Shown one piece after another: positions 45,346 through 54,399 of a DNA stretch of 64,000 nucleotides. The stretch is taken from positions 248,001-312,000 of the forward strand of contig JAXLXI010000001.1 of assembly GCA_046328035.1 (NCBI GenBank), written 5' to 3'. The position numbers and the translations under genes were made by a program. The DNA is from JBGASG01 sp046328035 (GTDB lineage Bacteria; Cyanobacteriota; Vampirovibrionia; Obscuribacterales; Obscuribacteraceae). Position 1 is the first letter of the stretch. Each line of letters opens with the position of its first letter. The notes beneath the pieces are model-generated. The model worked only from the letters and a program-made list of their open reading frames with translations. It ran no database searches and was not told the origin of the DNA.

Positions 45346-46892
45346 AGGCTCCGCTGGAAACCTCACTAGCATACAAATACTTTGTTGCGTATCGCCTCTA
45401 TGACGGACAGCGTTTCGATGAAATAGTAATTCCCTACAAGCCGGAAAAGGCTCTGCAAAGGCGGTTGCAGGTCGTGTTGCGGCACGACACCTTTTTTCAA
45501 GGCTGTCTATCTCTGCTGGCTATTTTCATCGCGCTGGTTACCGGGTCGCCGGTGTGGTTTCTCTTCATGCCGATGCTGGCTTGTTTGCTGGCAGCAGCCG
45601 TGCCGATTTACAGCGCCATTCAGCCAACCCACCTGGGGTTCAGCGAGAAGGGATTGCGGCTTTACTGGATAAGGTGGTTCGGTGACAAAAGCACCCTTTA
45701 TCTGCCCTGGAACAAGATCGAAAGCCTTTCAGTAGTTCGGCGGAGAAACTTCGCCACCACCGAAACGCAGCTGCGCTTTCAGATCGATGACCAGACCTTG
45801 AACCCGAAGATCAAGCGCACCTTTTTTAAATACTGGAACGGTGGCAGATCCAAGGAGTTCTACCTGCACCTGGAAGGCATTGCCAGTGGCGAGCATCGCA
45901 AGCGCCTGCACACCGTGCTCAAGGAATACGTGCCTGCCGATCGAGCCGACTGGGCACTCCACGACACTCTCAATCCGATTCGCGTGGACAACTACACGAC
46001 ACTCTGGCTGGAGGTCCTTTCCGGCGGGCGTAAACGCATTCGGGAAGATGTTCTCACCGCTGGTGCCTCGATCGGAAATGACCGCTACGAGATCGTGGAT
46101 CGTATCGGGTCCGGTGGGCAGGGAACCGCATATCTGGCTAAAGCCAGAGCCGGATCGTTTGCGATCGACAGCCCGGAGATGGATGTCGTGCTGAAGGAGT
46201 TTTGTCTGCCTTACTATGCTGGACTTTCTGTAGTGAAGAAAGCTCTGGACAACATCGACCGCGAAGCGGAGCTCTTGAGGAAACTGCAGCATCCTCAGAT
46301 AGTGCGCCTGGTCGACCTCTTTGTCGACGATCAGCGTGCGTATCTGGTGCTCCAGCATGTCCCGGGAAACTCTCTCAAAGAACTGGTGCAATCGAGCGGC
46401 AAGTTTAGTGAAGAGCGAGTCGTTGAACTGGGCATTCAGATGTGCGACATGTTGGAACATTTGCACATGCAGTCACCACCAGTGGTGCATCGCGACTTTA
46501 CTCCCGAGAACTTGATTCTTTCTCCGACCGGTGAACTGGTATTGATTGATTTCAACGTGGCGCAGCAGTTGCATTCGACCGCAACCCGCACTGTAGTGGG
46601 CAAGCACTCGTACATCCCTCCGGAGCAGTTCAGAGGCAAGGCCTGTCCCCAGAGCGACATCTACGCGCTTGGTGCCTCGCTGTTCTATCTGATCACCGGC
46701 GAAGAACCGGAACCGATCACCACCGCTCACCCCAAAAAACTCAACGATGCACTATCCGGTGACATCGATAATGTGGTGGCGCATGCTACAGCGCTTGATC
46801 TTGATTTACGCTACAGTCAGGTGCAGGATCTGCGCGCTGATCTGTACGAGCTCGCGGCTCGTTTCCTGCATAAATCCACTTCGAACAAATAA
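45342..46892 (+). CDS. Membrane Ser/Thr protein kinase (second of a pair), variant DFG
   Basis: 516 residues; ATG overlaps the stop of the first kinase (ATGA). Two membrane helices near 45-85, a PH-like region about 90-190, kinase about 245-505: 'IGSGGQGTAYLAKA', Lys in 'DVVLKEF', Glu in 'IDREAELLRKLQHP', 'VVHRDFTPENLIL', then 'LVLIDFNVAQQL' where DFG is DFN, and 'YIPPEQFRGKACPQSDIYAL'. The metal-binding Asp is kept, so activity is possible but altered. It is a paralogue of its upstream neighbour; the pair may form a heterodimer or a cascade (inference). Confidence 0.9.
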   Translation: MKAPLETSLAYKYFVAYRLYDGQRFDEIVIPYKPEKALQRRLQVVLRHDTFFQGCLSLLAIFIALVTGSPVWFLFMPMLACLLAAAVPIYSAIQPTHLGFSEKGLRLYWIRWFGDKSTLYLPWNKIESLSVVRRRNFATTETQLRFQIDDQTLNPKIKRTFFKYWNGGRSKEFYLHLEGIASGEHRKRLHTVLKEYVPADRADWALHDTLNPIRVDNYTTLWLEVLSGGRKRIREDVLTAGASIGNDRYEIVDRIGSGGQGTAYLAKARAGSFAIDSPEMDVVLKEFCLPYYAGLSVVKKALDNIDREAELLRKLQHPQIVRLVDLFVDDQRAYLVLQHVPGNSLKELVQSSGKFSEERVVELGIQMCDMLEHLHMQSPPVVHRDFTPENLILSPTGELVLIDFNVAQQLHSTATRTVVGKHSYIPPEQFRGKACPQSDIYALGASLFYLITGEEPEPITTAHPKKLNDALSGDIDNVVAHATALDLDLRYSQVQDLRADLYELAARFLHKSTSNK

Positions 46893-46920
46893 AGATTGCT
46901 TGGCTCTGAATCAGCAGTGA

Positions 46921-47319
46921 CTAGCTCTTAACCAGCAGCCATGCCAGTTCCGCCGGATCGATGACACTCGGTTCGGACATGGCGGCGTAATTCGATTCGG
47001 GAGGAAACCAGTGGATGTGCGCTCTGATCACATCCTGGCAGCGCAACTTGCCCGTGGTCTGCATCCAGAAAACCTGTTCTGATTTGCGATCTTCGCTGGC
47101 GACGCGTTCATATCGTTCGCGCACCGAGCGCATTTTAGAAGTAAACGGCGTGCGAGCCGAGTCGTGATTTTCAGTCATTTCCCATACCAGCGACAAAAGT
47201 GATAACAACTGCGGTGTTGCCAGCAGCTGTTCCGATGCGTCAATGCCAAGACATATGATAGATATATTCTTGGCAACGCGCAAATTAACTGTCCTCAAAA
47301 TGGGTGCATTCCATCCCAA
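46921..47319 (-). CDS. Hypothetical protein
   Basis: 132 residues as read; the real start may be ATG 47178 (about 85 residues, 'MTENHDSARTPF'). No leader, no recognised domain. It is convergent with the kinase pair. Weakly supported. Confidence 0.35.
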   Translation of the reverse strand: MGWNAPILRTVNLRVAKNISIICLGIDASEQLLATPQLLSLLSLVWEMTENHDSARTPFTSKMRSVRERYERVASEDRKSEQVFWMQTTGKLRCQDVIRAHIHWFPPESNYAAMSEPSVIDPAELAWLLVKS

Positions 47320-47321
47320 CG

Positions 47322-47391
47322 CCGAAGCGATATCACCTCAGCCTCGACACTGGAGTGATATCGCTTCGGCATTAAAGTGATATCGCTTCAG
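47322..47391. repeat. Three AAGTGATATCRCTT palindromes
   Basis: CCGAAGCGATATCACCTCAG (47322), GGAGTGATATCGCTTCGG (47352) and AAAGTGATATCGCTTCAG (47374), spaced 30 and 22 bases apart, at the upstream edge of the hypothetical minus-strand ORF. The rest of the 47.32-47.82 kb gap holds only a doubtful small ORF. Confidence 0.9.
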
Positions 47392-47505
47392 TCCGCGGCG
47401 GGCAATCTGGCGGTGGCTTCGGATGGCTCACCAGGGCTTGAATTTTGAAGTTTCCAGGCGTTCGAGGGCTTGCGTTTCACTTTGCCCAGGCAACGGTCCC
47501 AGAAT

Positions 47506-47607
47506 TTAGTTGGCTTCGCGGACACGTTTTTTGCGATCGCGCCAGGACTTCAGTTTGTCTGCCAGGGGAGTGCGAAAAAATTGACCTTGATTAGTGTCGC
47601 TTGACAT
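47506..47607 (-). CDS. Possible 33-residue protein
   Basis: ATG 47607 to TAA 47506 encodes a polar, basic-ended peptide ('ADKLKSWRDRKKRVREAN' at its C-terminus). There is no clear ribosome binding site. It is reported because the surrounding 500 bases lack another gene; it may not be real. Confidence 0.25.
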   Translation of the reverse strand: MSSDTNQGQFFRTPLADKLKSWRDRKKRVREAN

Positions 47608-47824
47608 GGTGCTTGATGCTCACTTTGCGTGCAATATTTGTGATCGCGGTGAGATTTGATCTTTGCGCCTGCTTGCCATCCGCCGGAGCGAATGTCGTTG
47701 GCTTCCGCGGGGATGTTCCGCGGCGTTGCGACAATGAGTTCTTGACAGCTTTGAAATTAACAGAACGCGGTGCCCCGGAAGTGCGGTGCCGCTATACTCA
47801 TCAAGAAGGCAAGGGGAGACACCT

Positions 47825-49093
47825 GTGGCTCTGAAACAGACATGGCGAATTTCGCGTCAGCGGCTGGCGGCAACGTTGGCGTTGCTTGCCACCATATTTG
47901 GTTGCATGGCGCCTGCGGTGATTGCGCAAGAAGCGGCCGCCCCCCAGCAGGAATCAGTGGAAGTCGTGACGCCCATGGCTGCCATACCTGGAAAACTGCA
48001 GGCTGAGTCGCCCGTTGCTGAAACGGCTTTGCCGGACGCCACACCACCAACGCTGATTGCCGAACCGGTTTTGCCGCCAGTGGCCGGACAACCGACCGGC
48101 GCCGCTCGCCCGCCGCAGCCGATGCTCAAAGGGCAGGTGAATTATTGCGTGCCCATGGGCACGCCGATCAAAATGAAACTGGCGACCGTGCCTCTGTTCA
48201 AAATGAATCTTATGAACAGAGACCTGGAAGGCAATTTGCTTCCTGCCAAAATGAATGCGCCTGTCACAGCCAAGGTCACCGAAGACATCTATGTTGATGA
48301 CAATAAGGTAATCCCTGCCGGCACCGTGTTCAAAGGCAGAGTCTCCCAAGTATTCCCGCCCCGTCGCGTAGGCAGACCTGGCGCCTACGCCCTGGAGTTC
48401 AATACGTTCACTACACCGGATGGGCGTACTTTCAAGTTCCACGTGGCGGCGGACAGCAAGCAGAAATCCACCTGGAAAACCAAAGCACGCGGAGCCGGTC
48501 GAATCGCTGCGCACGCAGCTGGCGGCGCCATCGTTGGGGCGTTGGTCGCATACAAGATTTTTGGTTTGGAACAGACAATTGCCATGCACGGATATAACAT
48601 TGCAGGCGGCGCCGCGGCTGGTGCCGCGGTCGGAATCGCAATCGCGCTGTGGACCAAGGGCAAGAAAGCTGTTCTGGAGCCGGGCGACGACTTGAACATG
48701 CACTTTGACAGCGATTTGCTTATCCCTGCGGCGACGGCTCCTACCGTCAAGAAAGAGCCACCCAAACTCGAAGGTCTGGAGATTCACATCCTGAAGAGCA
48801 AGCTGATGAAGGATGGATTGGATGGGCACCAACTGCGAATCAAAGCCGTTGTTCTTAATGAGACAGACCGCGAATTGCGTTCAATGGATCTTTTCATGAT
48901 TGACGATAATGGGAAGCGCCACTCGGTCGTCACCGACAGCGACGAGAGAGCGGAAACGATTTTCCACATCGAGCCGGGCTCCCAGCGACAGATCTACTTC
49001 GCGTTCGAAGTCGAGTATCCGAAACTCAAACGCAAACTTGTCTGGATCGATCCCATCAGCCGACGCGTTCTTCACGAGCAACCGCTTCCTTAA
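47825..49093 (+). CDS. Secreted glycine-zipper protein, paralogue of the window-start gene
   Basis: 422 residues from GTG 47825; AAGGGGAGACACCT gives a good ribosome binding site. Signal peptide 'LAATLALLATIFGCMAPAVIA'. A Pro/Ala-rich linker, then 'VIPAGTVFKGRVSQV' (VirB10/TrbI-like beta region), a glycine zipper near residues 225-285 ('AAHAAGGAIVGALVAY', 'AGGAAAGAAVGIAIAL'), and a C-terminal beta-rich domain ('LRIKAVVLNETDRELRSMDL') that could be an Ig-like fold. Envelope-associated by inference; molecular function unknown. Confidence 0.7.
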   Translation: MALKQTWRISRQRLAATLALLATIFGCMAPAVIAQEAAAPQQESVEVVTPMAAIPGKLQAESPVAETALPDATPPTLIAEPVLPPVAGQPTGAARPPQPMLKGQVNYCVPMGTPIKMKLATVPLFKMNLMNRDLEGNLLPAKMNAPVTAKVTEDIYVDDNKVIPAGTVFKGRVSQVFPPRRVGRPGAYALEFNTFTTPDGRTFKFHVAADSKQKSTWKTKARGAGRIAAHAAGGAIVGALVAYKIFGLEQTIAMHGYNIAGGAAAGAAVGIAIALWTKGKKAVLEPGDDLNMHFDSDLLIPAATAPTVKKEPPKLEGLEIHILKSKLMKDGLDGHQLRIKAVVLNETDRELRSMDLFMIDDNGKRHSVVTDSDERAETIFHIEPGSQRQIYFAFEVEYPKLKRKLVWIDPISRRVLHEQPLP

Positions 49094-49170
49094 TGAGTGT
49101 GCCAAAAAGCCAGAAAGCCTCCCCGATTGGAGAGACTTGCTGACAGGAGGAAGGCGCAAGGAAACTTTTG

Positions 49171-49407
49171 CTACACCATTTGTAGCTGGACGTCGTAGTT
49201 CAGGCGCACGCATTCATATTCGACGCGAATGCAGACCGAGCGCTCAGTTGTGAACTCCAGACGGACGCGGCCGAGAGTGTTGCCGCTATATTCTCTCCAG
49301 TGCATCGGAACCGACACGACTACATTTTCAGGTCCCCACTCTTCCACATAGGCCTTCAGTACTTGGCAGAGTTTTTCTTCGTCTTGAGGATCTTGAAACA
49401 TGCTCAT
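49171..49407 (-). CDS. Small hypothetical protein
   Basis: 78 residues, ATG 49407 preceded by GCAGGAGCCAGCA, a strong ribosome binding site. Acidic N-terminus, then a beta-rich body ('ENVVVSVPMHW', 'RVRLEFTTERSVCIRVEYE'). No family recognised. Its start overlaps the stop of an upstream small ORF (CAATGA), suggesting coupling. Confidence 0.55.
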   Translation of the reverse strand: MSMFQDPQDEEKLCQVLKAYVEEWGPENVVVSVPMHWREYSGNTLGRVRLEFTTERSVCIRVEYECVRLNYDVQLQMV

Positions 49408-49595
49408 TGCTGGCTCCTGCTTACCTTGAACTGCGCCACTGGCGCTTTCTCGAATGTGAACAGTTTAAGAATCTGCCCCTTGATAAACAATTGGGAGATT
49501 TCCCAACCTATTCGTAAATCTCCCATCTCGATTTGTCCAAAAATCGCCACCGGTGTGTAGGCGGCAATTCCGCCCCGCCAGTTCCCGTTTCTCAC
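49404..49595 (-). CDS. Possible small protein upstream of 49407 ORF
   Basis: 63 residues, no recognised family and no clear ribosome binding site. The only support is the ATGA overlap with the next ORF and the lack of any competing gene here. Confidence 0.35.
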   Translation of the reverse strand: MRNGNWRGGIAAYTPVAIFGQIEMGDLRIGWEISQLFIKGQILKLFTFEKAPVAQFKVSRSQQ

Positions 49596-49602
49596 CCACG
49601 CC

Positions 49603-49660
49603 AGAGTGATATCACTTCGGCTCAGCCCCCGGCGCTTGAACTAGAGTGATATCACTTCAG
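49603..49660. repeat. Two AAGTGATATCRCTT palindromes
   Basis: AGAGTGATATCACTTCGG (49603-49620) and AGAGTGATATCACTTCAG (49643-49660), 40 bases apart, between two minus-strand genes. The second lies 16 bases from the stop of the zinc transporter gene. Confidence 0.9.
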
Positions 49661-49675
49661 CCCTCAGATACCTAT

Positions 49676-50572
49676 TTAGGGTCCTGGGGGGTCCTGTTCA
49701 TCTATTTGTATGGTCGTGTGCTGGATTCCGAAATCCTGGCGCGCAATCTGAGTGACGGCTGAGAGCACGTCCTTGGCGTTGGCGCCCGGACGGACGGCTA
49801 TATGTCCGGACATGGCCTCGAGTCCGGAAGTGATGCTCCAGACGTGAATGTCGTGTACGTCCACGACACCCTCGACTGACGCGAACTTGTCTCGCAAGCT
49901 ATCGAGGTCGATGTGTCCTGGTGTGCCTTCCATAAGGACGTTGGTTGCCTCGGCCAGCAGTAACCAGGTTCTGGGCAGAATCAAAAGTCCGATTACTGAA
50001 CTGATGATGGGATCGACTATTTGCCAGCCAGTGAACATGATGACGATGGCGGCCACAAGAACGCCGGCAGATCCAGCCAGGTCAGAGAGCACCTCTAGGT
50101 ATGCCGCCTTAACGTTGACGGAATCGTGCTGCACTTCATGGAGCAGTTTTATGGATGCTATGTTGATTCCCAGACCAACCAGAGCCACGACCAGCATAGG
50201 ACCCGTACTCACCTCCGGCGGCGAACTGATGCGCCGATAGGCTTCGAAGAAGATTCCCAGGGAAACAACCACCAGCAAGACCCCATTGATTAAGCTTGCC
50301 AGAATCTCGGTTCGGTAGTAGCCATAGCTTTTATCGGAGGTCGGAGGACGGGTGGCGAACCAGATCGCCATCAGCGCCAGGCATATAGAAGCGACGTCGC
50401 TGAGCATGTGACCGGCATCCGCCATCAGCGCCAGCGAATGTGTGTACCAGCCTGCGATTAACTCCACCAGCATGAACACGCTGGTCATAGAGAGAACCAC
50501 CGTCAGGCGGCTTCTGCTTTCTTGGCGGGGAGCCGGAGCGTGTGGTTGATCGTGACAGTCGTTCGCACTCAT
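49676..50572 (-). CDS. Cation diffusion facilitator (zinc exporter, CzcD-like)
   Basis: 298 residues, six membrane helices. The N-terminus is His-rich ('CHDQPHAPAP'). 'LMADAGHMLSDVAS' in helix 2 is the CDF metal-site signature (HxxxD); the partner helix 5 region and the C-terminal cytoplasmic domain ('GTPGHIDLDSLRDKFASVEG', 'VHDIHVWSITSG') are present. The family exports Zn2+ and sometimes Co2+/Cd2+ in exchange for protons. The ATG overlaps the stop of the metzincin gene (ATGA). Confidence 0.92.
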   Translation of the reverse strand: MSANDCHDQPHAPAPRQESRSRLTVVLSMTSVFMLVELIAGWYTHSLALMADAGHMLSDVASICLALMAIWFATRPPTSDKSYGYYRTEILASLINGVLLVVVSLGIFFEAYRRISSPPEVSTGPMLVVALVGLGINIASIKLLHEVQHDSVNVKAAYLEVLSDLAGSAGVLVAAIVIMFTGWQIVDPIISSVIGLLILPRTWLLLAEATNVLMEGTPGHIDLDSLRDKFASVEGVVDVHDIHVWSITSGLEAMSGHIAVRPGANAKDVLSAVTQIARQDFGIQHTTIQIDEQDPPGP

Positions 50573-51780
50573 TGAGATGAGTATAGGCGAGTAATGGTTT
50601 TGGCATCACGCGGACTGAGGTACCGCCATTCATCCTTATAAGACACTGCTGAGTAGAACATGATGTCTGACGGCACGATAGTGTGCCCTGTGAGCCCCAA
50701 TACATGCCCGATTTCGTGCAGGCAAAGGAGTCTGATGCTGTTGCGAGTCACGGGCAGACCTGGCGACAAGGGTTGCGTAAGCAGCAAAATAGTTCCGCGA
50801 CTTATATCGGAACCTGCCGCGGAGTCGGCACCGTCAGTGGTACCGATTGCGACATCCGGTGGAGCGCTTGCGCGCTTGCCATATATGTGAGCTTCTCCGG
50901 CTTCCGCTTTGTTCGCCAGCTGCTGCGGATCGGCGATCCATGTGCAGACGATGTCCGCCTGGTCCGCACTGCTGGCGGTATCAAAGCGAACCAGACCACC
51001 GGATGCGCGCGACCAATCCTCGAATGACTGCCGAAGAATGCCGTTGAAGTCGCTCTGATAACCCGGCACCCGGCTGCCATCTTTGATGAAGATGCGAATG
51101 GGCATGCGCTGGGCTGGCCAGCGAACAATTCCAGACCGAGTGGCCTGCGCCAGATAATCATCGCCGCTGACTGTCGCACTGGGACTGCCAGTACCTGAGA
51201 GGGAGCCACCGACGCCGGCGTTCTTCTCCCTTTCCAGACCACGAATAAGGCTCTCCAGCTTTCCGCTTTGCACCATCGGATGGTTCGGAAACTTGACCGT
51301 AAAGTCTCTGTACAGGGCGAGGGCATCAGATACCTGTCCGTTTGCCTGATAGAGACCACCCAGCGTCAACCAGGTGGCGTCCAGATCCTTCATCGAACGC
51401 GCTTGATTCAGCGCCTGCACCGCCCCGGCCGTGTCCCCTAACTTGGCCAGAGCTAGACCGAGATTGTGAAAGGCTTCCGGCAAATTCGGGTTGAGCATCA
51501 CTGCCTCCCGTAGTTTTTCCGCGGCTTCGGCGTTGCGATTCTGGCGCAGGAGCACGATGCCTTCATTCGCCAACTCCGCCCCGTGAAACTGCTGCGGCGT
51601 CACCTTTTTTCCGTTGATACTGAGTTGTGCAAACGCCGGCAACGTCATCGACCAGGACACTGCCATTGGCGCCATAGCGAGGACCAGCCAGGCAGCTATG
51701 CATCGATCAATCAACAGACAGATGCGCCGTTTGGCAGCGATTCCAGCAATCTCCGCTCGTGACATTCCACTTCCCGTCAT
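50569..51780 (-). CDS. TPR protein with C-terminal metzincin (matrixin-like) protease
   Basis: About 403 residues from ATG 51780 (ATG 51765, with GGAAGTGG before it, is equally good). Signal or anchor helix ('RCIAAWLVLAMAPMAVSW'), TPRs ('NAEAAEKLREAVMLNP', 'AGAVQALNQARSM', 'VSDALALYRDFTVKFP'), a linker, then a zincin domain with 'LCLHEIGHVLGLTGH' (HExxHxxGxxGH) and Met-turn 'SDIMFYS'. All three His ligands and the Met-turn are intact. It acts outside the cytoplasm and overlaps the zinc exporter gene by 4 bases. Confidence 0.85.
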   Translation of the reverse strand: MTGSGMSRAEIAGIAAKRRICLLIDRCIAAWLVLAMAPMAVSWSMTLPAFAQLSINGKKVTPQQFHGAELANEGIVLLRQNRNAEAAEKLREAVMLNPNLPEAFHNLGLALAKLGDTAGAVQALNQARSMKDLDATWLTLGGLYQANGQVSDALALYRDFTVKFPNHPMVQSGKLESLIRGLEREKNAGVGGSLSGTGSPSATVSGDDYLAQATRSGIVRWPAQRMPIRIFIKDGSRVPGYQSDFNGILRQSFEDWSRASGGLVRFDTASSADQADIVCTWIADPQQLANKAEAGEAHIYGKRASAPPDVAIGTTDGADSAAGSDISRGTILLLTQPLSPGLPVTRNSIRLLCLHEIGHVLGLTGHTIVPSDIMFYSAVSYKDEWRYLSPRDAKTITRLYSSQ

Positions 51781-51790
51781 GAGTCGGATT

Positions 51791-53023
51791 CTAGACGGCT
51801 GGCACGCCTTCCGCCGGATCGAGGCAGGCGACGCCCGGCAGTTCCAGCCCTTCCAGAAACTCCAGCGAAGCGCCACCACCAGTGGAGACATGCGTGAAAG
51901 CGTCCGGGGCGATGTCCTTCTCTTCCAGAGCGGCTACTGAATCGCCCCCGCCGATGATTGTCTTAACGCCTGCCTTTGTCAGTTCAACGAGAATATCGAT
52001 CAGTGCATAGGTGCCATGTTCGAAACCGGGCGTTTCGAAGGCGCCGAGGGGCCCGTTCCACAAGATGGTGTGGCAGGCTTCCAGTTCCTTCTTAACAGCG
52101 GCAACTGTCAGGGGACCGACATCCAGCCCCATCTGATCGGCTGGAATCTGATTTGCGGCGACGGTGACGGTAGTCTGTCCGGGCTTCAGTTCCGGCGCGC
52201 AGACCAGGTCTTCCGGGAGGATGACCCTAACTCCCTTGGCTTTGGCTTTCGCCAGCAGGTCTTTGCAGAAGTCGACGCGATCGAGTTCCACCAGCGACTT
52301 GCCGATTTCCAGTCCCTGTGCCTTCAAGAACGTGAATGCCATGGCGCCCCCGATGACCAGTACGTCGGCGCGGTCAATCAAGTTTTCCAGCACGCCGATT
52401 TTGGAACTGACTTTGGCGCCACCAATAATAGTGGCAAAGGGACGATTGGGATTATCGACTACTCCCGAGAGCGCTTTGATTTCTTTGTCCAGAAGGAAAC
52501 CGGCCAGTGCCGGTTTTACGAACTCAGTCACGCCGGCTGTGCTCGAGTGAGCGCGGTGAGCGGTTCCGAAGGCATCATTGACATAGACGTCGGCCAGCTT
52601 TGCCAGCTGTTTGGAGAACTCGCGGTCGTTCTTTTCTTCGCCCTCGTGAAAGCGCACGTTTTCGAGCAGAACGATGTCGCCATCCTTCATTTCGTTGATA
52701 TGAGCCTCAACTTCGGGGCCGATCGTGTGCTCCAGGTGACAAACCTTGACGTGCAGCTTTTCCGATGTGTGGTCGGCGATCGGCTTCAAGCTGAGCTTTA
52801 CGGATTTTCCTTTCGGCCTGCCCAGATGCGAAACAAGAATGACTTTAGCTCCGGCTTCGCTCAAAAACTTGATTGTCGGCAGAGCGGCTCTGATGCGTGA
52901 GTCGTCGGCAACGGTTGCATCCTCGTTCTGCGGAACGTTGAAGTCAACCCGCACCAGCACGCGTTTCCCTCGGAACAAATCCTTGCCGGCCTGGGCGATG
53001 GTTTTCTTGTGCTTCTTGGACAT
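51791..53023 (-). CDS. pgk: Phosphoglycerate kinase
   Basis: 410 residues from ATG 53023 (CAGGGAGAACATCACCC upstream). Typical Pgk: 'VLVRVDFNVPQ' near residue 20, 'VILVSHLGRPKGK', 'ENVRFHEGEEKND', 'GAMAFTFLKAQG', 'LVCAPELKPGQ', 'ILWNGPLGAFETPGFEHGT' and the C-terminal 'IIGGGDSVAA' nucleotide loop. It transfers phosphate from 1,3-bisphosphoglycerate to ADP in glycolysis. Note a short N-terminal Lys-rich extension ('MSKKHKKTIAQAG'). It lies downstream of gap but behind a terminator-like hairpin. Confidence 0.97.
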   Translation of the reverse strand: MSKKHKKTIAQAGKDLFRGKRVLVRVDFNVPQNEDATVADDSRIRAALPTIKFLSEAGAKVILVSHLGRPKGKSVKLSLKPIADHTSEKLHVKVCHLEHTIGPEVEAHINEMKDGDIVLLENVRFHEGEEKNDREFSKQLAKLADVYVNDAFGTAHRAHSSTAGVTEFVKPALAGFLLDKEIKALSGVVDNPNRPFATIIGGAKVSSKIGVLENLIDRADVLVIGGAMAFTFLKAQGLEIGKSLVELDRVDFCKDLLAKAKAKGVRVILPEDLVCAPELKPGQTTVTVAANQIPADQMGLDVGPLTVAAVKKELEACHTILWNGPLGAFETPGFEHGTYALIDILVELTKAGVKTIIGGGDSVAALEEKDIAPDAFTHVSTGGGASLEFLEGLELPGVACLDPAEGVPAV

Positions 53024-53081
53024 GGGTGATGTTCTCCCTGTGAGAATCGCGCTGCCAATCAAATACGAATACCCTGCTAAT

Positions 53082-53110
53082 CAAAATGCGCCCGGTTTCC
53101 CGGGCGCATC
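53082..53110 (-). terminator. Terminator between gap and pgk
   Basis: On the minus strand ATGCGCCCGG-GAAA-CCGGGCGCAT is followed by TTTGATT: a 10-bp stem with a GNRA tetraloop and short T-run, 18 bases after the gap stop. It may reduce read-through into pgk. Confidence 0.7.
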
Positions 53111-53127
53111 GAATATCGCGAAGACGA

Positions 53128-54150
53128 TTACACTTTCGCCATCAATTTGCTGGCGACCATGGTGCACAGCTCGATCAAGCGATTGCTGTAGCCCCACTCG
53201 TTGTCGTACCAGGCAAGCACTTTGACCATGCGCTCGCCGACGACCATGGTCAGGTCGGCATCGACGATCGAGGAGAGCTTGTTACCGGCAAAATCGATAG
53301 AAACCAGCGGCACATCGGTGACATGCATGATGTTCTTCAGTTCGCCGGCGGCTGCGTCTTTAAGTGCCTTGTTGACGCTCTCGACGGTGACGTCTTTCTT
53401 GGTGGTGACGACCAGGTCGACGACACTGACGTTCGGAGTCGGGACACGCATGGCGAAACCGTTCAGTTTGCCTTTCAACTCGGGCAGCACCAGACCGATC
53501 GCTTTGGCGGCGCCGGTGGTGGAAGGAATCATCGAAAGGGCTGCGGCGCGGGCGCGACGCATGTCTTTGTGGGAGGTGTCCAGCAGACGCTGGTCAAGGG
53601 TGTAGCTATGGATGGTGGTCATCAAGCCGCTCTCGATGCCGAAGACGTCGTTCAGCACTTTGGCTACCGGTCCCAGGCAGTTGGTGGTGCAGCTGGCATT
53701 GGAGATGATGTTGTGTTTCTGTGGGTCGTAGTTCTTGTCGTTGACGCCAAGCACGATGGTGATGTCTTCGCCTTTGGCAGGCGCGGAGATAAGCACCTTC
53801 TTGGCACCGGCTTTGATGTGTCCGCCGGCTTTGTCGGCATCGGTGAAAACGCCGCTGCACTCGAGGACTATGTCGATGTTGTGTTTCGACCACGGGCAGG
53901 TGGAAGGATCTTTTTCAGCGGAGAAAGCAATCTTCTTGCCATCAATGACCAGCGAGTCCGCGGTATGGCTGACTTCGTTTTTCAATTCGCCAAGAATAGA
54001 ATCGTACTTGAGAAGGTGCGCCGAAGTTTCGGTGTCCTGCAGTGGATCGTTGATAGCGACGATTTCGACATCTTTGCTGCCGTTCTGAAGATAGGCACGC
54101 AGAGCGTTTCTGCCGATTCTGCCAAAGCCATTGATTGCTACTCTTGCCAT
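53128..54150 (-). CDS. gap: Glyceraldehyde-3-phosphate dehydrogenase
   Basis: 340 residues from ATG 54150, with GGAGAAGGAGTATCT before it. 'ARVAINGFGRIGRNALRAY' (Rossmann NAD-binding), 'SNASCTTNCLGPVAKVL' with the catalytic Cys near 155, catalytic His region 'MTTIHSYTLDQRLLD', and 'WYDNEWGYSNRLIEL' near the C-terminus. It oxidises glyceraldehyde-3-phosphate to 1,3-bisphosphoglycerate, feeding the Pgk encoded next door. Cofactor preference is not determined by eye. Confidence 0.97.
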   Translation of the reverse strand: MARVAINGFGRIGRNALRAYLQNGSKDVEIVAINDPLQDTETSAHLLKYDSILGELKNEVSHTADSLVIDGKKIAFSAEKDPSTCPWSKHNIDIVLECSGVFTDADKAGGHIKAGAKKVLISAPAKGEDITIVLGVNDKNYDPQKHNIISNASCTTNCLGPVAKVLNDVFGIESGLMTTIHSYTLDQRLLDTSHKDMRRARAAALSMIPSTTGAAKAIGLVLPELKGKLNGFAMRVPTPNVSVVDLVVTTKKDVTVESVNKALKDAAAGELKNIMHVTDVPLVSIDFAGNKLSSIVDADLTMVVGERMVKVLAWYDNEWGYSNRLIELCTMVASKLMAKV

Positions 54151-54399
54151 AGATACTCCTTCTCCGGTCCTTGAAACTGCTGGGAATTCACCTGGAATTT
54201 CAAAAGAATAGCCTCCCAAGCGGGAAGGGCAGGTTTCCTTTATTAGTCCTTAAGACCTTTTCTAACAATATTTGACCTGCTCGGCAAATCGACAGGGAGG
54301 ACCAGGGGTCTAAAGATATAGTGTTCATCAGCCCGGGTGGGGGATGTCATCCGTATAATTGGATAAGTTGTCGTCCGAGAAAATCGAGGAATCGAGCAA

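Noticed and set aside
47601..47834. 77-residue plus-strand ORF
   Set aside because: Cys/Arg-rich text without a ribosome binding site, overlapping the start of a well-supported secreted protein.
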